Below are positions 9,879-18,850 of a stretch of DNA of 64,000 nt, piece after piece. Position 1 is the stretch's first letter, and the number at the start of each line of letters is the position of its first letter. The stretch spans positions 124,001 to 188,000 of the forward strand of contig NZ_JAEIOS010000009.1 of assembly GCF_016342265.1 (NCBI RefSeq), given 5' to 3'. This DNA comes from Corynebacterium meridianum. Lineage in GTDB: Bacteria; Actinomycetota; Actinomycetes; Mycobacteriales; Mycobacteriaceae. The translations under genes and the position numbers were made by a program. Below the pieces are notes generated by a model, which was not told the DNA's origin, did not search any database, and worked only from the letters and a program-made list of their open reading frames with translations.

Positions 9879-10808
9879 TCACCCGTTGAACGGGTTGTCA
9901 CCTCCGGTGACCAGCCACCAGAGGCCGATCGCGCAACCGATGCCGATCAGGGCGAACACGATGGAGCTCCACAACGGGCGACGTGCCCAGCTGCGGCCGA
10001 AGTCCAGCGATACACGTCCCGGCCCGGTGAGCTGGAGCCCGACGGCGATGACCGTCATCAGTGCACCGAAGCGGATGCCATCGCTCCACTCGACCGGGTT
10101 GACCGAGGTGTCGGAGATGTTGATCTGGTGAAGTGCGAGGAATGCGGTGGACACGGTGGCGAGCGCCGCCGCGAGCGGGGTGACCAGACCGAGAACCAGG
10201 AGAACACCTGCGGCGAGCTCGACGCCGGGAACCGCGATGGCGAGGATGCCGGCGAGGTCATAGCCCGAGAACTGTTCCTCGAGCCCCGAGATCCCACCGC
10301 CGTTACCGAGTCGGAAGAACACGGACACCGAGTGGAGGATGAGCGCCGCACCGAAGACGATCCGGATGAGGAACAGTCCGAAATCCATCGTGCCGCGTTT
10401 GGCGTCCGGTTCCTCCTGCTCGACAGGTTCTTCGGGGTAGCCTGTTTCGACGGGGGCGACCTGGGACGGAGCCTGCTGCACCGGTGCCGCGGCACCCGTC
10501 ATCACGGGCATGGTTGTCGTGGGCTGTGCCGTGGCGAAGTCCGCGTCGGCGTAACCTTGTTCGGGCTGTGTGGAGCGCGGCTCCGGGCTGTGACCTGCAG
10601 CGGGGAACACCGCGGTCGCGGAGTCCTCCGTTCCGGCACCGACGGACTGCGGGGCGGCACGACCGGCCCGGTCGTACACGGTGTCGCGGGGGACCTCGGC
10701 CGCGGGAGTGCGGTCCGCGTCCGCCTGGGGCGCATAGGTGGGTATATCGTTGTCGTCAAAGTCTCCGGGCACTGCCCGGTCGGGACGGGGATCATTGTTG
10801 TCGTTCAT
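9879..10808 (-). CDS. DoxX family membrane protein with a long disordered N-terminus
   Basis: The 309-residue protein consists of about 140 N-terminal residues rich in Asp, Pro, Ala and Gln (no predicted fold), followed by a four-helix DoxX-type membrane domain that begins at DFGLFLIRIVFGAALILHS. Conserved family features include the EEQFSGY segment and a helix pair with GVELAAGVLLVLGLVTPLA. DoxX-like proteins sit in the cytoplasmic membrane; some support thiol or oxidative stress resistance, but no specific role can be given here. A TACTGT -10 box (10821-10816) lies 7 nt before the ATG, suggesting leaderless expression. Confidence 0.75.
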   Translation of the reverse strand: MNDNNDPRPDRAVPGDFDDNDIPTYAPQADADRTPAAEVPRDTVYDRAGRAAPQSVGAGTEDSATAVFPAAGHSPEPRSTQPEQGYADADFATAQPTTTMPVMTGAAAPVQQAPSQVAPVETGYPEEPVEQEEPDAKRGTMDFGLFLIRIVFGAALILHSVSVFFRLGNGGGISGLEEQFSGYDLAGILAIAVPGVELAAGVLLVLGLVTPLAAALATVSTAFLALHQINISDTSVNPVEWSDGIRFGALMTVIAVGLQLTGPGRVSLDFGRSWARRPLWSSIVFALIGIGCAIGLWWLVTGGDNPFNG

Positions 10809-10929
10809 ACCTTGAACAGTATGTGAGCCGCAGCAGTTTTGTCCGTACCGGCCCCGGGCGCGTCGACATTTTGACTCGGAATCGTTACGACATCCACCGG
10901 CCGGGCGGATCCGGTAACGGTTCTACGGT

Positions 10930-11685
10930 TCAGTGGCAGGCCGAAAGCTGGGCCGCGAGGGCATCGTGTTCCGCAGGTGTGACCCACAGGTGGTAGCGGT
11001 GTTTGACGGTGATCTGCCGCTTGACGTACTCGCAGCGGAAATCGGGGTTCGGGGGCAGCCAGGTCGCTGCGTCGGCTGCACCTTTCTCCTGGTTTATCGG
11101 TCCAGAAACCGCCAGGAGGTTGTCGGGGTCGTTCGCGAATGCACGGCGCAGCTCCGGATCCAAGTCCTGCGCCCCCTTCATCCAAGCGTCCGCCAACGCG
11201 ACTATGTGATCGACCTGAACGGCGTTGCTGGTGGCGGCCCCACGGACGAAGTCGATCTGCGTACCCGTGTAGTAGTCATTCAGCAGTCCCGACTCGACGA
11301 CGCAGTCCCGGGTCCCCGGCCGGAACTCCACCCGGATGAGGTCCCGGGCGAGAATGTCGTTGCGGGTGTCGCAGCCGTTGTGCCCGAGTCCGATCTCGAC
11401 ATCGTCGCTCCAGCGCTGGCCGAAAGCCTCCCGGGCATAACCCGTCAGCGGCGCGCGCTCACGCACCGGCAGTTCGGCCAGCATGTCGCGGTAGAGCTGA
11501 GGTCCCGGCCAGGTGTCACCCGCGGGTTCTCCGGCAACTTCTCCGGGGGCACCGTCCCCATCCACCGTACGATCCTCGACGACACCCAACAGGACGGACA
11601 CCAGAATGACCGCGCACGTCACCAGGAATACGGTGACGACCGCGACCGGGGTCAGGCCACGCCAGCGGGTTCTCGTGGTTCTCAC
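10930..11685 (-). CDS. Secreted or membrane-anchored HNH-type (DUF1524) nuclease-like protein
   Basis: The 251-residue protein starts at GTG 11685, supported by a TACGGT -10 box ending 8 nt upstream. Residues about 10-34 form a signal anchor (VAVVTVFLVTCAVILVSV). The C-terminal part has the His-Asn core of the HNH/DUF1524 fold: VDHIVALADAWMKGA, then NDPDNLLAVSGPINQEKG and ATWLPPN with a following Lys/Arg-rich helix. Proteins of this type are widespread in actinobacteria and are presumed extracellular or envelope-bound nucleases. The DH and N...N...K residues needed for metal binding appear present. Function is inferred. Confidence 0.75.
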   Translation of the reverse strand: MRTTRTRWRGLTPVAVVTVFLVTCAVILVSVLLGVVEDRTVDGDGAPGEVAGEPAGDTWPGPQLYRDMLAELPVRERAPLTGYAREAFGQRWSDDVEIGLGHNGCDTRNDILARDLIRVEFRPGTRDCVVESGLLNDYYTGTQIDFVRGAATSNAVQVDHIVALADAWMKGAQDLDPELRRAFANDPDNLLAVSGPINQEKGAADAATWLPPNPDFRCEYVKRQITVKHRYHLWVTPAEHDALAAQLSACH

Positions 11686-11727
11686 AAGCCGCTACCGTAG
11701 CACTGGGCGCTGCCGATGGGGAGGTCA

Positions 11728-12603
11728 CTAAACCGGTTCAAGGCTCTCTTTCGCAGCGGCGACAACAGCGTCAGTGAGCTTCTGCAGGAGGGGGGACTCG
11801 AGTCGCCAGTGCTGCCAGTAGAGCGGCACGATGGACACACGCTCGTCCAGCAGTACGAGTTCGCCCGAGTCCAGGCACTTCGCAGACTGGATCTCCGGGA
11901 CGAGCCCCCACCCGAGCCCGGATCTGACCGCCTCGACGAACCCCTCGGATGAGGGAATCTGGGAGATACGTCGGTGTCTTGGTGGATGATCCACACGGCC
12001 CGTCAAGTCAGAGTCCTGGATTTTGTCATTTGGCCCGTACCGCAGCGCCGGCATCGCAGCCCAGTCGAGTCGCCCGTTGACGGTGTAGGCGTCCCGGAGG
12101 CGCGGGCTGGCGACTGCGCGGTATCGCATTATCCCGAGGGTGCTGACAGTGCACCCGGAAACCGGGGCATGTTCACGGGTCACCGCTCCGAGGCAGTCGC
12201 CCCTCCGGAGCAGCTTCAGTGAGTGCGCCTCGTCTTCGACGCGTAGCTGGAGGGTCGCGGAGTCCCAGGCAGCGACGTCCGCGAACACGGGAGTGAACCA
12301 GGTCGCGAGGGAATCGGCGTTGATCGCGACGCTCAAGGGTACCCGTGCGATCCGACCGCGAAGCTGCGCGTCGGTCTCGGCCTGCAGCAGGGCCATGCGG
12401 CGGGCGGCCTGCGCCAGGACCTCCCCCGCTGCGGTCGCGGTGGTCGGGTTCGTGCGCCGGATCAACACCCGTCCCGCCTGGGACTCAAGTGCCTTGATCC
12501 GCTGACTGACCGCCGACGGAGTCAGCGAGAGCGCGTCCGCGGCCCCCTCGAACGACCCTTCGTCGAGGACGGCGAGGAGGGTGGCCAGGTGAATCGGGTT
12601 CAT
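11728..12603 (-). CDS. lysG: LysR-type regulator of lysine/arginine export
   Basis: LysG is the LysR-family activator (ArgP/IciA subgroup) that senses intracellular lysine, arginine or histidine and switches on the divergent lysE exporter gene. The 291-residue product has the N-terminal winged HTH (HLATLLAVLDEGSFEGAADA, LTPSAVSQRIKALE) and a C-terminal effector domain, the usual LTTR length. The ATG at 12603 follows a TAGAAT -10 box by 6 nt with no ribosome-binding site, so lysG is probably leaderless. Identity rests on similarity and on the divergent lysE neighbour, which is the arrangement in C. glutamicum. Confidence 0.92.
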   Translation of the reverse strand: MNPIHLATLLAVLDEGSFEGAADALSLTPSAVSQRIKALESQAGRVLIRRTNPTTATAAGEVLAQAARRMALLQAETDAQLRGRIARVPLSVAINADSLATWFTPVFADVAAWDSATLQLRVEDEAHSLKLLRRGDCLGAVTREHAPVSGCTVSTLGIMRYRAVASPRLRDAYTVNGRLDWAAMPALRYGPNDKIQDSDLTGRVDHPPRHRRISQIPSSEGFVEAVRSGLGWGLVPEIQSAKCLDSGELVLLDERVSIVPLYWQHWRLESPLLQKLTDAVVAAAKESLEPV

Positions 12604-12673
12604 GAAGCGATTCTAACGTACATTCAAAAACTTTAACTTTTCTTAATCGTCGGGTGGTGACACCATCAGTTGC
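12604..12673. promoter_or_regulatory. Divergent lysG/lysE promoter-operator region
   Basis: The 70-bp spacer contains a markedly AT-rich patch (12611-12648) that stands out from its GC-rich surroundings. The lysG -10 box is TAGAAT on the minus strand (12615-12610). LysG should bind here, but I cannot delimit its site or a lysE -10 with confidence. Confidence 0.6.
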
Positions 12674-13396
12674 ATGAACATCGCACTCCACGGATTCCTC
12701 ATGGGCCTGTCCCTGATCATCGCCATCGGACCGCAGAACACGCTGCTGCTCCGCCAGGGCATCCGCCGCACCGCGGTCGGGGCGGTCGTCGCAACGTGCC
12801 TGTTCTCCGAGTACATCTTCATCATCGGATCCACCGCCGGGGTCGCCGTCATCATCGACAAGGCACCGGTGGTCCTCGACGTGATGAAGTACCTGGGTTT
12901 CGTCTACCTCCTGTGGTTCGCGTTCACCTCGTTCCGGGACGCCTTCCGCCCCGGTGGGGGAACTTTCACCCGGGACAGCCGGGACCCCGAGATACCCACG
13001 GGTCCGTGTCCCGGAACACCGGGCGCCGATGACCCCGTAGGAACCGGCGGCGGCACGGTCGCCGTGGCGGAGCGGACCGCCCACGCCACCCGGACGGCAT
13101 CGCAGCGGGTGTGGGTCAGGCCGGTGCTCGCGGCGCTGGCGATGACCTGGCTCAATCCCGCCGCCTACGTCGACATCGTGGTGATGCTCGGCGGCATCGC
13201 GAACCAGTACGGCGAGATCGGGCGCTGGTATTTCGCGGCCGGCGCACTCGCCGCGTCCACCGTGTGGATGCCGAGCATAGGCTATGGGGCGAAGAAACTC
13301 TCCGGCCCCCTCTCCCGGCCCGACGTGGCCCGTATCGTCAACATGGCCATCGGAATCGTGATGGTGGCGATCGCCTTCCGGCTACTGCTCAACTGA
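12674..13396 (+). CDS. lysE: L-lysine/L-arginine exporter
   Basis: LysE is a cytoplasmic-membrane exporter that expels excess lysine and arginine. The 240-residue protein has the family signature near the N-terminus (GLSLIIAIGPQNTLLLRQG, about residues 12-30). Hydrophobic segments follow at about 36-60, 65-85, 140-165 (MTWLNPAAYVDIVVMLGG), 180-195 and 215-240, separated by a long polar loop (about 95-135), as in C. glutamicum LysE. It is divergent from lysG. It is transcribed alone, with a hairpin 32 nt after its stop. Confidence 0.93.
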   Translation: MNIALHGFLMGLSLIIAIGPQNTLLLRQGIRRTAVGAVVATCLFSEYIFIIGSTAGVAVIIDKAPVVLDVMKYLGFVYLLWFAFTSFRDAFRPGGGTFTRDSRDPEIPTGPCPGTPGADDPVGTGGGTVAVAERTAHATRTASQRVWVRPVLAALAMTWLNPAAYVDIVVMLGGIANQYGEIGRWYFAAGALAASTVWMPSIGYGAKKLSGPLSRPDVARIVNMAIGIVMVAIAFRLLLN

Positions 13397-13427
13397 CGCT
13401 CATCCCACCCACCCGTGGAGACGGTTA

Positions 13428-13470
13428 CCGAAAGGTCCCGTCCGGTTCATCACCGGGCGGGACCTTTCGG
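13428..13470. terminator. Bidirectional hairpin between lysE and the aldo/keto reductase gene
   Basis: Perfect 13-bp inverted repeat (13428-13440 and 13458-13470) with a 17-nt loop between two convergent genes. No T run on either side, so efficiency is uncertain. Confidence 0.65.
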
Positions 13471-13495
13471 GTTGGTCGGGGCCGTAGACCGGAGC

Positions 13496-14599
13496 CTACT
13501 TCTCCCGGGTCTTGGACTTCGTCGCCTGCGCCCAGATGTTGATTCCCGCGTCGGAGGCGATCTCGTCGATCGCGGCGAGCTCCGCACCGGTGAACGTCAG
13601 ATTCTCCGCGGCATCGATGTTCTGGTCGAGCTGTTCGACGGAGGAGGCGCCGACGAGCGCCGAGGTGACCGTCTGCTCCCCGTACGGTCCCTGCTCCCGC
13701 AGAACCCAGGACACCGCCATCTGCGCGAGGGTCTGCCCCCGCTCCTGCGCGATGTCGTTCAGGCTCCGCATCATCTCGATGTTCTCATCGCTGAGCATGT
13801 CGCTCGACAGTGACTTGTGCGCGGCGGCCCGGGAATCATCCGGGACACCGTCGAGGTAACGGTCGGTGAGCAGGCCCTGCGCCAACGGAGAGAAGGCAAT
13901 GGTTCCGACCCCGTTGTCGGCGGCCGCCTCAAGCAGGGTGTCGCCGTCGTCACCAGGTTCCTCCACCCACCGGTTCACGATGGAGTAGCTGGGCTGGTTG
14001 ATCAACAGCGGGCACCCCTCCTCCGCCAGCATCTCGGCGGCCTCGGTGAGGAGTTCGGGTCCGTAGCTGGACACCCCGACGTAGAGCGCCTTACCGCTGG
14101 AGACGATGTCACGCAGGGCGTACACCGTCTCCTCCAGCGGGGTCTCCGGGTCGGGACGGTGGTGGTAGAAGATGTCGACGTAGTCGAGACCCATACGGTC
14201 CAGGGATTGATCGAGGGAGGCCATCAGGTACTTACGGGAACCGCCGAAACCATATGGTCCGGGCCACATGTCCCAGCCGGCCTTCGACGAGATGATCATC
14301 TCGTCCCGCAGGCCACGGAAGTCCCGGGCGAGGATCCGACCGAAGTTGACCTCCGCTGAGCCGTTCGGCGGACCATAGTTGTTGGCCAGATCGAAGTGGG
14401 TGACACCGCGGTCGAAGGCACGGTGGATGATGGCACGCTGTGTCTCGAGCGGCTTGTCATCGCCGAAGTTGTGCCACATCCCGAGGGAGACCACCGGGAG
14501 TTTCAGCCCCGAGTGCCCGACGGTCCGGTAGTGCACGCCGTCGTGGTAGCGGTTCGCGGCGGGCTGATAGGTGGGTTGTACATCCGGATTGAAAGGCAT
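13496..14599 (-). CDS. Aldo/keto reductase (YghZ/Gpr-like)
   Basis: This is an NADPH-dependent cytoplasmic oxidoreductase of the aldo/keto reductase superfamily, closest in appearance to YghZ/Gpr (L-glyceraldehyde-3-phosphate and methylglyoxal reductases). The 367-residue protein shows the catalytic tetrad: Asp and Tyr in THFDLANNYGPPNGSAE, Lys in IISSKAGWDM, and His in VDIFYHHRPD. NADP-binding SPLAQGLLTDRYL and the C-terminal VGASSVEQLDQN are also present. The ATG at 14599 (MPFNPDVQPTYQ) is chosen because GGGAG lies just upstream and the fold begins there; an in-frame ATG at 14842 would add 81 residues unlike any part of the family. Physiological substrate unknown. Confidence 0.85.
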   Translation of the reverse strand: MPFNPDVQPTYQPAANRYHDGVHYRTVGHSGLKLPVVSLGMWHNFGDDKPLETQRAIIHRAFDRGVTHFDLANNYGPPNGSAEVNFGRILARDFRGLRDEMIISSKAGWDMWPGPYGFGGSRKYLMASLDQSLDRMGLDYVDIFYHHRPDPETPLEETVYALRDIVSSGKALYVGVSSYGPELLTEAAEMLAEEGCPLLINQPSYSIVNRWVEEPGDDGDTLLEAAADNGVGTIAFSPLAQGLLTDRYLDGVPDDSRAAAHKSLSSDMLSDENIEMMRSLNDIAQERGQTLAQMAVSWVLREQGPYGEQTVTSALVGASSVEQLDQNIDAAENLTFTGAELAAIDEIASDAGINIWAQATKSKTREK

Positions 14600-14837
14600 G
14601 CTCCCAGTGTGCCCGCGGTGCGGCCGCTTGTCGACACACAGCCCCGGCGGGAAGCCAACCCACAGCCCTGCGGGTGTGCTTTTCACCACACAAGATTCCC
14701 TCGGATCAGGACAGAGAGGGTGAACACCGGCCATTCGCTGAGCGCAGCGGGGGTTCCACCGTCCACATAGACCATACGGGGAAAGAAACGGATCCCCACT
14801 CCGGCCGTAACTGTGACACACGATGCATCTAACACTG

Positions 14838-14865
14838 TTCACCGGACCGCCTCACAATCTATCCT
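14838..14865 (+). promoter_or_regulatory. Candidate promoter of the polysaccharide lyase gene
   Basis: TTCACC (14838-14843), 16-bp spacer, TATCCT (14860-14865). Predicted start near 14872, giving a 5' leader of about 125 nt that carries a small GGGGCC/GGCCCC hairpin (about 14876-14890) and two CGTGCCACG repeats. The remainder of the 14600-14996 gap shows no gene. Confidence 0.45.
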
Positions 14866-14940
14866 GGCGGAAACAGGGGCCTCGGCCCCCGGTTTCGACC
14901 ATCCGGTATCCCGGACCCCCGGGAATCGGTCCATGTATGT

Positions 14941-14970
14941 CGTGCCACGGGAGAACAGCACCGTGCCACG
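14941..14970 (+). repeat. Tandem 9-bp palindromes upstream of the lyase gene
   Basis: CGTGCCACG occurs at 14941-14949 and again at 14962-14970. Each copy is a CGTG-C-CACG palindrome and the two are 21 bp apart, two helical turns. They lie 27-56 nt before the lyase start codon. This fits a dimeric regulator bound to two sites on one DNA face, but it is unproven. Confidence 0.45.
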
Positions 14971-14996
14971 ACACACGAAGCAAATAAGGAGCATCC

Positions 14997-17459
14997 ATGA
15001 ATCTGAGCCGAAGAACATTCCTGAAGGCGTCCGCCACGGCGGGAGTTATCGCCGCGATGGGGAGTGTCTTCCGGGAGGCCGCCGCAGCCGAGATCCCGGA
15101 GCCGCTCTTCGATGAACTTCGCCAACGCTGGATCGACATCATAACCTCCAGGAACCTCTTCGATGCCGATGATCCAACGTTCACGCCCCTCCTCGCCGCG
15201 CTGGACCGCTCCGTCGACCGGACGCTGGGCGATCTCGCAACCGGTCCAGAGGCCGCGACCACTGTATTCAAGAGCAAGAACCTGGCCGCCGAGAAGTCCC
15301 CGGACATCACCTCCACCGCCCGAAGCATCCTCGCCCTGGCCAACGGCTGGTCCATCCCCGGCTCGAAGTACTTCGGAAGCGATGAGGTCCTGACCTCCGC
15401 GATCGCCGCTTTCGACAGCTTCCTGACGCTGCGGTACAACCCCGGCCAGTTCGAGTACGGCAACTGGTGGGACTGGGAGTCCGGTGCAGCCCGCGCCGTC
15501 GGCGACATCATGTGTCTTCTGGGCGACAAGCTGCCCACGGACGTCCTCACCAAGGCCGCCGCGGGAATCAACCACTTCATCCCGGATCCGACCGAGCAGG
15601 AGGTCAACAAGGGAGACGCCCGCAAGACATCCACCGGTGCCAACCGACTTGATCTCTGCCGCGCCGTGGCGTGCTCCGCGATCGCGGTCCGGGACGAGGA
15701 ACGGCTCCGCGGCGCGCTGGACGGCCTGTCCGCGACCTGGCAGTACGTGGAGACGGGCGATGGTTTCTACCGGGACGGCTCCTTCGTTCAGCACACCCAC
15801 ATCCCGTACACCGGCGCATACGGCAACGTCCTGATCTCCGGCCTGTCGCTCATGTTCGACCTGGTCGCCGGCACCTCCTTCGACATCAGCGAGGACGGCA
15901 AGAACCGCGTCTACTACCTCGTGGACCAGGCCTACATCCCGATTATCGTCGACGGCCAGGCCATCGACGGTGTCCGAGGTCGATCCGTCTCCCGGAAGGT
16001 CGAACCCGGGTCCTCGCACGGGATCTCCATCCTCACCTCGATCATCCGGCTCGCGGAACGGGCCCCGGCCGAATACGCGGATCGCTGGCGTGGCCTCTGC
16101 TCGGGTTGGCTCCACCGCAACACCTACAACGATTTCACCGACACGAGCAGCATGTCCCAGCTCGCCCTGGTGAACCGTGCGAAGAGCTTCCCCGCGGCCC
16201 CGGCTCTGGCCGAGCCCAAGATGTTCCCCTCCATGGACCGTCTGGTCCACCGCAGCGCGAACTGGACCGTCGCGGTGTCGATGTGCTCGAAGCGGATCTC
16301 CTGGTACGAATACGGAAACCAGGAGAACGAGCTCGGCTCACGGACCGGAAGCGGCATGCGCTACCTCATGCTCCCGGAGAACATGGGCCAGTACGAGGAT
16401 GGCTTCTGGTGCACCGTCGACTACTCGGCGCCGACCGGAACAACGGTCGACCACCGGGAGCTCCGGCGCGGCGTCGGCGATTCCTGGGGCGTGGACACCC
16501 CGCAGAACGAGTGGACCGGTGGCCTGACCAGCGGGCCGCTCAGCCTCGCCGGCATGCACCTGATCGGTCCCGATCTCAACGGTCTGGAGGCCCGACGTCT
16601 GTGGTTCGGAACGCCGGATTCAGTCGTGGAGCTCGTGGGCGGTGTCACGGCACCGGACAGCCCGGCGCTGACGGTCGTCGAGCACCGGAACATGGGCGAG
16701 AACGGCAAACCGGTGCTCACCGTCGACGGAAACCGGGTCACCGGAGAAGCGACGGTCAAGGATCCGAAGTGGGCGCACCTGGACGGCGTCGCCGGCTACG
16801 TGTTCCTCACGCCGGGTACCGTGCGGGCGAGCATCGACGACCGCACCAACACCTGGCTGAACGTCAATCCGTTCCGGACCGGCTACCCGGGCGCCGCTGA
16901 CCCGGTCACCCGCACCTGGGCCACCATCCAGTTCGACCACGTCGGCGACTCCGAGAAGGCGGGCGGCTGGATCCTGCTCCCCAGGGCCAGCGCCGAGGAG
17001 ACCCGCCGAATCGCGGACGCACTGAACGGCTCCGCAGCGGCAGCCAAGATCGAGCAGAACGATGAGCAGGCCCAGGTCGTTCAGGTGGGCGACTCCACGG
17101 GCTTCGCGGTCTGGAAGCCCGGTACCTACGCCACCTGGGAGTTCGCGCAGCCCGCCGTCGTCCTGGCCGAGTACGCCGCCGACGAGCTGACCGTCACCGC
17201 GGCCGACCCGACCCAGGAAGCGGCACAGGTCACGATCAAGGTTCCGGGGGAATGGCCGGTGTCCACGGGTGAGGGTGTCACCGTGACGGCGACCCCCGAG
17301 GTGACCACTCTCGTCGTGGACACCTCGGGCCTCGAGGGCGCATCCCGCAGGGTTGTCCTCCGCAGGAAGGGAACACCGCCTTCCGGTGATTCGTCATCCG
17401 CAGGGAGCGTGAGCTCCTGGTTGGGAGGCACCGGCAGCAGCTCGTTCTTCTCGTCGTAG
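14997..17459 (+). CDS. Tat-exported polysaccharide lyase family 8 (hyaluronate/chondroitin lyase type)
   Basis: This is a secreted beta-eliminative lyase of PL8, the family that cleaves hyaluronan, chondroitin or xanthan to unsaturated oligosaccharides. The 820-residue precursor starts with a twin-arginine signal (SRRTFLK, residues 4-10; processing near 30). The alpha/alpha-toroid domain carries the putative catalytic residues Asn216 (GANR), His266 and Tyr275 (HTHIPYTGAY, the spacing seen in streptococcal hyaluronate lyase), with the substrate-cleft WWDWE motif at about 159. Beta-sandwich domains follow from about 370. The C-terminus is a Ser/Gly-rich tail with no LPXTG anchor. An RBS (AAGGAG) precedes the ATG. 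Exact substrate cannot be read from sequence. I do not remember this gene in C. glutamicum, so it may be an acquired or niche-specific gene. Confidence 0.88.
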   Translation: MNLSRRTFLKASATAGVIAAMGSVFREAAAAEIPEPLFDELRQRWIDIITSRNLFDADDPTFTPLLAALDRSVDRTLGDLATGPEAATTVFKSKNLAAEKSPDITSTARSILALANGWSIPGSKYFGSDEVLTSAIAAFDSFLTLRYNPGQFEYGNWWDWESGAARAVGDIMCLLGDKLPTDVLTKAAAGINHFIPDPTEQEVNKGDARKTSTGANRLDLCRAVACSAIAVRDEERLRGALDGLSATWQYVETGDGFYRDGSFVQHTHIPYTGAYGNVLISGLSLMFDLVAGTSFDISEDGKNRVYYLVDQAYIPIIVDGQAIDGVRGRSVSRKVEPGSSHGISILTSIIRLAERAPAEYADRWRGLCSGWLHRNTYNDFTDTSSMSQLALVNRAKSFPAAPALAEPKMFPSMDRLVHRSANWTVAVSMCSKRISWYEYGNQENELGSRTGSGMRYLMLPENMGQYEDGFWCTVDYSAPTGTTVDHRELRRGVGDSWGVDTPQNEWTGGLTSGPLSLAGMHLIGPDLNGLEARRLWFGTPDSVVELVGGVTAPDSPALTVVEHRNMGENGKPVLTVDGNRVTGEATVKDPKWAHLDGVAGYVFLTPGTVRASIDDRTNTWLNVNPFRTGYPGAADPVTRTWATIQFDHVGDSEKAGGWILLPRASAEETRRIADALNGSAAAAKIEQNDEQAQVVQVGDSTGFAVWKPGTYATWEFAQPAVVLAEYAADELTVTAADPTQEAAQVTIKVPGEWPVSTGEGVTVTATPEVTTLVVDTSGLEGASRRVVLRRKGTPPSGDSSSAGSVSSWLGGTGSSSFFSS

Positions 17460-17486
17460 GGAACGAGGCCTGACGGCCACACACCA

Positions 17487-17527
17487 GAGGCCCCGCTTCT
17501 ACGGGTGACACGTAGAAGCGGGGCCTC
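17487..17527. terminator. Bidirectional terminator hairpin between the lyase and YkvI-like genes
   Basis: Perfect 17-bp inverted repeat (17487-17503 and 17511-17527) with a 7-nt loop between two convergent genes, 28 nt from each stop codon. No clear T run. Confidence 0.75.
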
Positions 17528-17554
17528 ATCTCACGGCACTCCCGGGAGAACGGA

Positions 17555-18850
17555 TCAGTTGACGCGCGAGGAACCGCGTCCGGAGGATTTACCGTCAGTG
17601 GAGAAATCGACCGATTCATCCTCATTGAGCTGACGCTCGACCTTCTCCCGGACGGTCGCGGCCATCTCCTCCTCATCGATGTTGGATGCCTTCAGTCGAC
17701 GGGTCAACTCCCGCTGGTGGCCCGCGGTGAACTTCCGCGACGGATCCAGTTTCCGGGTGACCAGTTCGCGGATCCGCTGACGGCGCTTGACCTCGTTGAC
17801 GATCATCCCGCGGTCCCGCACCCAGGCGTAGACGAGAACGAACATGAGCGCCACACCGACGTATCCCAGCAGCGGATAGAGGTAGGTGACCAGAGTACGG
17901 AAGCCGAGGAAGCTGAGGACGAAGCCGATCAGCACGACGATGACGAAGGTGGAGTTGAAGTTCTGCGGCTTGCCCACGGTCAGGCGCCGGGTCAGCGCGT
18001 AGAACATGCCGAGGGCGGAGTTGAAGATCATGCCGTAGATCGCGACCGACATGAGGGTGCCCATGATCGGGTGCATGAGCCCCACGAGCGTCAGCATCGG
18101 CATCGCATCATCCTTGAGCATGTCCACCTTGAGGAACAGCGAGGACGCGACGAGGCAGAGCATCAGGCCGAAGATGCCGCCACCGAGGAGACCACCGATG
18201 CCGGCGATCCGGGCGTTGAGGTAGTAGCCGCCGATGACGATCGACATGGAGACGACGACGATCAGGGAGAAACCGAGGTAGTTCAGGGCGCCGACCCAGA
18301 CGTTCGGCAGGGTGGTGCGGATCGTCGAAGCCGATTCCTCCAGGTGGGACCAGTCATCGGGAGCGGTCGCGAAGGCGTAGATCGCGGCGATGACGATGAA
18401 GAGGATGATGCCCGGGGTGATGGCACCGATGATGTTGCTCACCTTGTCCACGTCGAGGCGACCGAGCACCAGTACGAGGACGAGCAGGATGATGGAACCG
18501 ACCCAGACGGGCAAGCCGAACTGCTGGTCGAGGTTCGCGCCGGCACCGGCAAACATGACCATACCGAGGGAGAAGATGGTCAGCATCACCGAGCCGTCGA
18601 GGAATCTCGCGGCGACGGGGTGCGCCACCTGGTCGAAGACGGCGGTGTGCTCGGTGGCCTGGTAGTAGCTGCCGAGCTGGAGGATGACCAGTCCGACGAT
18701 GCACATCATCAGCGCGACGAAAACGGCTCCCCAGAGACCGGCATGACCGAACACGACGAAGAACTGGAGCACCTCCTGCCCGGATGCGAATCCGGCGCCG
18801 ACGCTCAGGCCGACGAAGGCCATCGCGATTGCCATTACTCGTTTCAACAT
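17555..18850 (-). CDS. YkvI-like polytopic membrane transporter
   Basis: The 431-residue membrane protein has about ten hydrophobic helices, starting with VMAIAMAFVGLSVGAGFASGQEVLQFF, the characteristic N-terminal helix of the YkvI family (amino-acid/cation transporter-like fold). The last 90 residues are cytoplasmic and highly charged, ending in a Ser/Arg tail. The ATG at 18850 is preferred over upstream starts because AGGGAG lies 9 nt before it and the first helix begins at once. An upstream -10-like TAGAAT (18937-18932) and a CTCCCG/CGGGAG inverted repeat lie in the leader. Substrate is unknown. It faces the PL8 lyase tail to tail; no functional link is evident. Confidence 0.75.
   Translation of the reverse strand: MLKRVMAIAMAFVGLSVGAGFASGQEVLQFFVVFGHAGLWGAVFVALMMCIVGLVILQLGSYYQATEHTAVFDQVAHPVAARFLDGSVMLTIFSLGMVMFAGAGANLDQQFGLPVWVGSIILLVLVLVLGRLDVDKVSNIIGAITPGIILFIVIAAIYAFATAPDDWSHLEESASTIRTTLPNVWVGALNYLGFSLIVVVSMSIVIGGYYLNARIAGIGGLLGGGIFGLMLCLVASSLFLKVDMLKDDAMPMLTLVGLMHPIMGTLMSVAIYGMIFNSALGMFYALTRRLTVGKPQNFNSTFVIVVLIGFVLSFLGFRTLVTYLYPLLGYVGVALMFVLVYAWVRDRGMIVNEVKRRQRIRELVTRKLDPSRKFTAGHQRELTRRLKASNIDEEEMAATVREKVERQLNEDESVDFSTDGKSSGRGSSRVN

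Noticed and set aside
9282..10826. Plus-strand open frame of 514 codons from ilvD into the DoxX gene
   Set aside because: Overlaps the end of ilvD and all of the DoxX gene in the opposite sense; the stretch beginning MMKITSLRDIGCGS near 9619 has no RBS or recognised family.
14600..14842. Upstream ATG of the aldo/keto reductase frame at 14842
   Set aside because: The added 81 residues do not resemble the family and overlap the region carrying the divergent gene's promoter.
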